From assembly GCA_963513935.1 (NCBI GenBank), contig OY740769.1, forward strand, positions 108,665,762 through 108,729,761: 64,000 nucleotides of DNA, read 5' to 3'. Made by a program: the position numbers and the translations under genes. Under the pieces are notes generated by a model. It saw nothing but the letters and a program-made list of their open reading frames with translations. It did not search any database and had not been told where the DNA came from. The DNA comes from Aphrophora alni. Lineage: Eukaryota; Arthropoda; Insecta; Hemiptera; Aphrophoridae. Shown one piece after another: positions 27,701-34,700 of this stretch (position 1 is its first letter; every line of letters begins with the position of its first letter).

Positions 27701-30700
27701 TTCTTGATATGAACATTCCCGATTACCATATCCTCTCATCTTGAGCAAAGTAATCCTCTTAGTTTTATTCACATCCATTGTTTATCAAACTGTAAATAGC
27801 TTTATTTAAATGGTCCGGTATGAACTTGATTTGTCATAGACTCTGGCAATGTTTTCCCTCTGCCGATCGATTGACCTCCTCTCAACTAGGAGCTTATATA
27901 CTCATTACTCATTTGTGATGCATTAGAAGGTAGGAAGCCAAGCAATTACCTAATATTTTGTACTCTGTGTTAATGATTGTTTATGGTCTGATATCTACCG
28001 AAGCGACTTACTGCCTAGTTTAAATTTAACTTAACCTTATATCCTACTAGCTTCTATTACCGTTTAATGAACCCTATATCTAACAAAATAAAATTTCATT
28101 TTTAATTCCACTAAATGCACCATATTAATCACTACTAAACACTAATGAAGCAGAGACACTTTTTTGTCACTTTGTGATTGATTTTTTCTGCTTGATAAAG
28201 AGCAAATTAAAAAAAAAAATTGTAAAAACAAAAACAACTGCTTTGGTCTTCTCATTTATATCTTTGGTTTGTTAGTGTGCATTCAAACTAAGTAGTGTAT
28301 TTTAACATACTAATGATTTTTTTGACAGGAATAACAGGACAACATTATGATGGTGGAGGATATATCACTGCATTGAGTCGAAATATGGAATATTTTGTAG
28401 ACACAGTAGCATTGCTGGAGTCAAAAGAAGATACCTGGTTGGATGGGTATTCAAGAGTGATTTTTGTAGAACTAACATTTTACAACCCCAATGTAGATTT
28501 CTATTATGTTGGAATTGTGATAGCTGAGAGATTGCCTAATGGTGGCGTAATAGCTTCATTCCAAGTATGATATTTTAAACTGTATTATTTATACATGATT
28601 AGATCTAATACATGTTGATTTTAAAACTATTTTGGATTTATCCTAGTCACCCACTTCTTTTTGTGACAACACTGCTTTTGTATTATGAAAAATAGGTCCT
28701 ATGTATTATGTATGTTTCAGTTCTAAGTAATGTATCAATATTTGTTTCTTCATTATCATAATGAAATATGCACAAAATAATATCTTTAGAATTTGTGTCA
28801 TGAATTTATGTATATGTATTTATTTTGATTCATAATGACAGATTAATTTATTACAATGATTTTATCCGAAAATATGTTTACTTATTTGTTGGTCTTCTGC
28901 CTTGCCCTGTTGTCCGTTTCCCTTTTTTTTTTTCAAAAATCCTGTAACCTAACGGTCACTATTCACTTGGTGTCTGAAACCTATATATGGAAAATTGTTG
29001 GCCGTTCCTCATTTCTTAAAATTCTTCTTCCACAATATCTTGTTTTAATTTTTGTGTAATTACTGACATACTCTTGTAACACTATATTTGAATTTTATTG
29101 TTTCTGATCTTATTTTTGATCTGATTTTGATATTTAGTTATCTACTATGTAAAAATGTAGGTTCCATAGTTCTTTTCCATACTTTATTTCAAAGAGCGTA
29201 CTCCCTCTTCATTATCTTTATATTTTAAAGTTTTGGAAATGTTTTAAAGAATAAGTGATAATACATTATATACTGTTCATGAAGCAATATTAGTGTTCTA
29301 TTAGTGGTGGTCGTTTTAATAGGAATTCTGTATGAGTGTGTTTGAATCTGTGAATAGGTAAAGAGTTCTGTTTTAAAGCTATTATTTAATTGATTTATTA
29401 TTATTTCTTTGCATTGTAGTGAAATCATAGTATGTATGTCTGTTGTTATTATGTCTGAGTGTATGTATCTGGAATGATCTGCTGTATACATTTAAGGGGG
29501 TATTAAATACCTTTCTGTGTATGTGTATGTGTGTGTGAGTGTGTGCGCACACGTGCATGCGTGATTTTTCCAGATCAAATAGTTTTTTTGAAATATTAAT
29601 AATGTTTAGATTAGGATTTACAATTATGATTTATTGTTTACAGGAAGTAGAGATTCTGTTATTGTATTTTAATTTGGTTTTATTAAGTTGTTAGTTTTGG
29701 TTTATCTCTAGAATGGTTTTGTTTGTATTTTAGGTTTGATTAATTTTGTTGTTCTGTGGAAAATACATTTATTTCATTTCAATAATTCCTGCTCTTCTGT
29801 CGTGTTCCATAAATATTCTCTAAGTATCTTTCACATTTTTTCTTATAGAAAGTGTTGTAAAGATTCCCCTTCTGTTGCACAACTGTAAGATGAATGTATA
29901 GCTAAGTTTAAACTGTGTAGAATTTGCTCCATGACTCTGTGGCTAGTCCTGGCAGTGGCTGCAAATGTGGCTATTGCTTATGCTACATCTCTACATGCAG
30001 TAGGGATTACTAGTTCTATCTGAAGTCGATATAAATGTCTTCCTATAGATGCTGATCTTAATCATTCCTTTCAAAATACTCTCTTTTTATACTCATATAA
30101 GGATTAATTGGATGACAATTTTGTTACAGTTTTTGTAATTCTATCCATCTTCCAATGGGCTGGGATCCAGTGGAACACTGTTTTTTTTTTTTTAGTTGCT
30201 TCATTAAAAGCCTCATCCTACAGAGGGATGCAGACTAGCTGTACCTTCTAAGAGGGGGTTGGCATCTCTCTCAGTCCCCTAACACATTCACATTATACTC
30301 ACAACACACAAATTATCATGTATATAGTCATTTAGATACAGTTAATCTACATTACACAATTACCTATGCAAACTCACCTTCTCTTAAGGTTATTATTTGT
30401 ACAGTACATCTCTTTCTTAGGCAAAGTTTTCTCACTTCCAACTGAATGATGCGACTCTGCCTTCCTTTTCAGATGTTAAAACCATTTTTGGGTATGAAAA
30501 AGAAAGAATGCTGTGCTTGTGTTTGTTATGTCTGGGAGTAGTGACGCACATTCTGATTGCCTTGGTGGAATCAAATGTATGGACCCTGATGTGTGCTGTA
30601 CACTGCTGAGGATATTAACAGTTCAAGTTCAGGAACCGGTCACCTAGCTGTGCTTGGCAAGCAAATGGACGTTGGGTGAATTGGGTTCGGAACCCATAAC

Positions 30701-31726
30701 TGATAACGGTCGGACTGAGTCGATAATTTTCCGTGAGTACAAGTGTGGCTGGACTACATGTGTAGTCTCGGTAGTAACTTGGGTGTGAGGAACCATAATG
30801 CTGTACCAGAACTCATTTCTGTGTTTAAGAGGAGGGGATGGGTCTGAAGTCATGTATTTTGGGGTCATCCTTAAATTTGAAACTCGCTTTAGTTCAAGTT
30901 GTCTGGGCTAATAGCTATGCTGTGTGTACCCGATTATCAACTGTGTAATTCTTCATCCACGAAGCGCCGGACAAACCAATCGCCAAATCTGAAATTAAAT
31001 TTAGCGTAAAGAAACATCGTTCAGTTTCATTTGGAAAATCTGTCAATGAATGTGAGACATTGAAGATTAAGGAAGTGGCTACTTAACCACTTGAGTTGGC
31101 ACTTCCTAAATTTCTTGTGTTCAGTAATTTGGAGAATGGGAAAGATCTATTTAATGTTTTCACTTCTTAATTAATACTGCCAGAGCAAGTCCTCAACAAC
31201 GGAACTCTTTTAGTAGAGATAAGCAGCAAGAAGCAAAGCCTGTCACTATTAAACCAAGTTCTTTTTTTAATCACGATAAGTTATTGGTGGTGATCTTATA
31301 ACTTCACTGATCTTTAAACTACTCAAAGGGGGTTGTTACGTGTACTCCATATTACTCTGGAGGAGATTAAAGCTGAATTGGTGGAACAAGCCGTAATGTA
31401 TGTTTCTCAGATCATGCGAACCAAGAATAGCAAAAAAGTACCAAATACTTTATTGGCTAAATACTTTTGTCACACCTTCTGTACCACAACATATACATGC
31501 TGGATATCAAAAGGTAGTGTTTAGAGCTGATGTTTTGAACCCAAGGCTTTGTTTTAAATGTCAAGGTTTTGGACACACAATTTCTAATCATACGAAACTG
31601 GAGATATTTAACCAATGTGGTATGAAAGAGTGCAATAATGATGCTAAATGTCCAAATTGTGATGGCGATCATCCTCCATGTTCCATCAACGTTCTAGATA
31701 CAAATCATTTTAATTATTACTAAATA

Positions 31727-31778
<52 letters not shown>

Positions 31779-34700
31779 CAGAAATCTAAATTTAAATAGT
31801 GTAATACAATGGAATATTAATGGCATGAAAAGTTACATTGAAGATTTCTAGGTTTTTGTACAAGATACATTCCCCTTATTTGCCTGCAAGATAGACACCT
31901 CAATCAACCCCACTCATTTAGTTTGAGGAGGTTTTTAGTATTCCAAATTGATTTTGTCACTGAAGATAATGCTAAGGATGGAGTAGTAATATTCACCCAC
32001 AACACCATCTATGGTACATGTCTGTGAACCTTAAGACACATTGGAAGCAGTAGCAATAACAGATACTACACCAAATAAAACAACAGTTGTTGTATGTACT
32101 TACCACCTAATTACAGGTTTGTTGAAGTGGAACTAATTGACCTTATGAGACAGTTGCCTACTTTATTTCTTTTTATGGGAGATTTTTATGCCAACAACAA
32201 TACATGGCGATCAAACGTCTGCAGCAATAAGGGAACTGTATTGATAAGATTCAATCCAATTTGGGTTTTATTTTGCTCAAATACGGTTCACCAACTCAAC
32301 TAGCAGCTAATACAGGAGATTAGACAACTGTTGACTTGTCATTTTATAGCCCATGTCTTGCTACTAAATTTAAGTGGTCCATTATATCTAATATATACTG
32401 TACAGCATAGCTATACGTCCTGTGTGTACCCGGACGGCGCTATTTTGCCGATATGGACGGAAATATTTCGGGTCAGGGTAAAAAACAAAAAAATTGATTT
32501 TTCATCATAATATTACTTGAATACATAAAAAAGTTAGCGGTAACTAGTCATTTCGTTCTAAATATTTTTTTTGTGATTTTATAGCAAAAAAACATCGCGG
32601 ATATATCCGCCGGCCGTCCGTGGCTCAACAACACTTTAGCGGATATACCCGCTACCGTCCGCATTTTCTTTGTTATAATTGTTATAATATCAATTGTTAT
32701 AATCACCATTCGTCCCTTCATCACTTATACCGCCGTAAACATCGTCCAATAGGCCTACATTATCTTCATTACCAGTATCGTCCGCACTACGATCGGATAA
32801 GTTACCCGTATCATCAATGTCATAAGTTCATCATTCAAAAAATCATCACCTTCGGAAACACTGCAATTCAGTAAGTCAATAATGTCAGCACGTACCAAAT
32901 TATTTACGTTCGACGACATCTTCACACTGCGAAGGCATACAAACCACTTGGATAACCTAACACAAACAGTATAACAACAACACTGCTTAGTTCCGCGAGA
33001 AATTTCAGCTAACTTAGTCTGGTACTCAGGGTTGCCAAGCAGTATAACATAAATTTACCATATTGTCAATAAAAACGTAATTATGTATTTCAATTACGCA
33101 GAATAGTAATTAGTGTGTTATTTTGTTTAGAAACCTTAATTTTATAACATTTTTACGTGTATAAGTTGTTTAAATAAATTGATGGATATATCCGCCAACC
33201 GTCCGTGAGCTCCAATATGACACGCCGATATATCCGCTTCCCGTCCGCTGGCTCCAAAAATTTAGCGGATATATCAGTCATTAGTCCGAGAAGGGTTAAT
33301 AATCCCTTTTGTGATAGATTTGAATGTTGTCAGAACTGTATATAGTCCAGATTCATGAAGTATATACTCCTGATGTAGTCTGTCTATCATCAGGAGTTCA
33401 GATATATAATTAATGAATATCCATTTAGTAATTATTATTTTCACTGATGGATCTAAACTGGACAATAAAGTTTGTTGCACATATTTTTCTTCTGATGGAT
33501 TTGATGTATGGATTACCCCTAGTTTCTAATATTTTTAGTGCCACTCTCTTTACTATTTTGAAAGGTCTTAATACTGTACCATCTGGTGTTCATCACTATC
33601 TTTTGTATTTCGATTCCAAAACTGCTTTACAGGCTATCTAGGATATAGTTGAGGATATTCTGTGTTCCCTACATAGACTTCAGCTATTGGGCATTGAAGT
33701 ATCATTTTGCTGGGTACCTGGGCATGTGGAATACATGGAAAACCAAAATCAGATGAAGCAGCAAAGGAAGTCACAAGTCAGATGCCAGTCATGCAACGAT
33801 TGATTGTGATCGACTTTCTAGCTGTGGTAAACATGCATTGCATGGTCAGTGTGAAGATGAATGGGCAACAATTGTGTCCAGTAGACTGAGAAAAATCAAA
33901 GATACTATCCGCCCATGGAGTTCATCTATTCATGCCAGTCATCGATAAGTAGTGGTGACTACTCTTATTAATTCAGTCATTCCATGTGTCTCTTGAATTT
34001 CTCATGGATCTGCTGTAATGCCAATTTTGTCAGGGTGTTCTACATAGAAATTAAAGCTTGAAATTATAATGGAAGTATGAACATCATCAAAATCATCACA
34101 AAAATCATCAGGTTTACAAAAGTTATGGTAATATGATTTCAAGCAGATATTTGATTTTAGTTGAATAAAAGAACAAGTATTTGCTTTCCCTAGTTATTGC
34201 TTCAATTTCCCTGGACAAAAACAACTACTTAAAAAAGCAAGTTAATCAAAATAAGTTGCTTCAAAACTTATTTGAATGATTGTTAAATTAAAATCAAACT
34301 TGGATAGAGCTCAATTCACTTTTTCTGTTGGTGAATAACTGTTGCCATGGTTGAGTTTATGCCCATTCAAGAGCGCAAGTTGACCATAAGGAAATAAGCT
34401 AATGCAAGGAGTTGTTGAGTTTTGAAATTGAATTTTTACTTGAAAATGAGAAAACAAAGAGTTGGCACACTTTCACTAAGAAAAACAATAGACTTTTTTA
34501 AAGATTTGTTGGATACTCAAGATTTCAAAGCAGCATTGCAGAAGACATTAGTATCACCGAACATGAATATGGGAGTTTTGTAAAATTATACACTCCTTAC
34601 TGAACAATATAATTAAGAAATTGTGAATCAATATTTGTTTCCCATTGATAAGTGACGAGATAAATGAACCCTAGCTTGATTACTTTGATTTTGATGTAGA

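Larger units (their letters stand above)
17816..28328 (+). other. Large intron between exons f and g (about 10.5 kb)
   Basis: Contains two LINE remnants (19080-19495 and 19515-20510), piggyBac-like element 3 (21259-22997), a tail-to-tail pair of the 1.3-kb repeat (24000-25290 and 25440-26770), a GC-rich stretch (26850-27320) and a dispersed repeat (27423-27600). Bases 17816-19080, 20510-21255 and 23000-24000 show nothing recognisable. Confidence 0.7.

Noticed and set aside
29225..29491. 88-codon frame on the - strand
   Set aside because: Low-complexity composition, no domain and no splice or promoter context.
30640..30700. tRNA-like box (GGGTTCGGAACCC)
   Set aside because: No cloverleaf could be drawn around it; probably a chance palindrome in a decayed repeat.
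32620..32874. 84-codon frame rich in His, Tyr and Asn
   Set aside because: Lies inside the DNA element with GGATATATCCGC motifs; composition reflects repeats, no domain seen.
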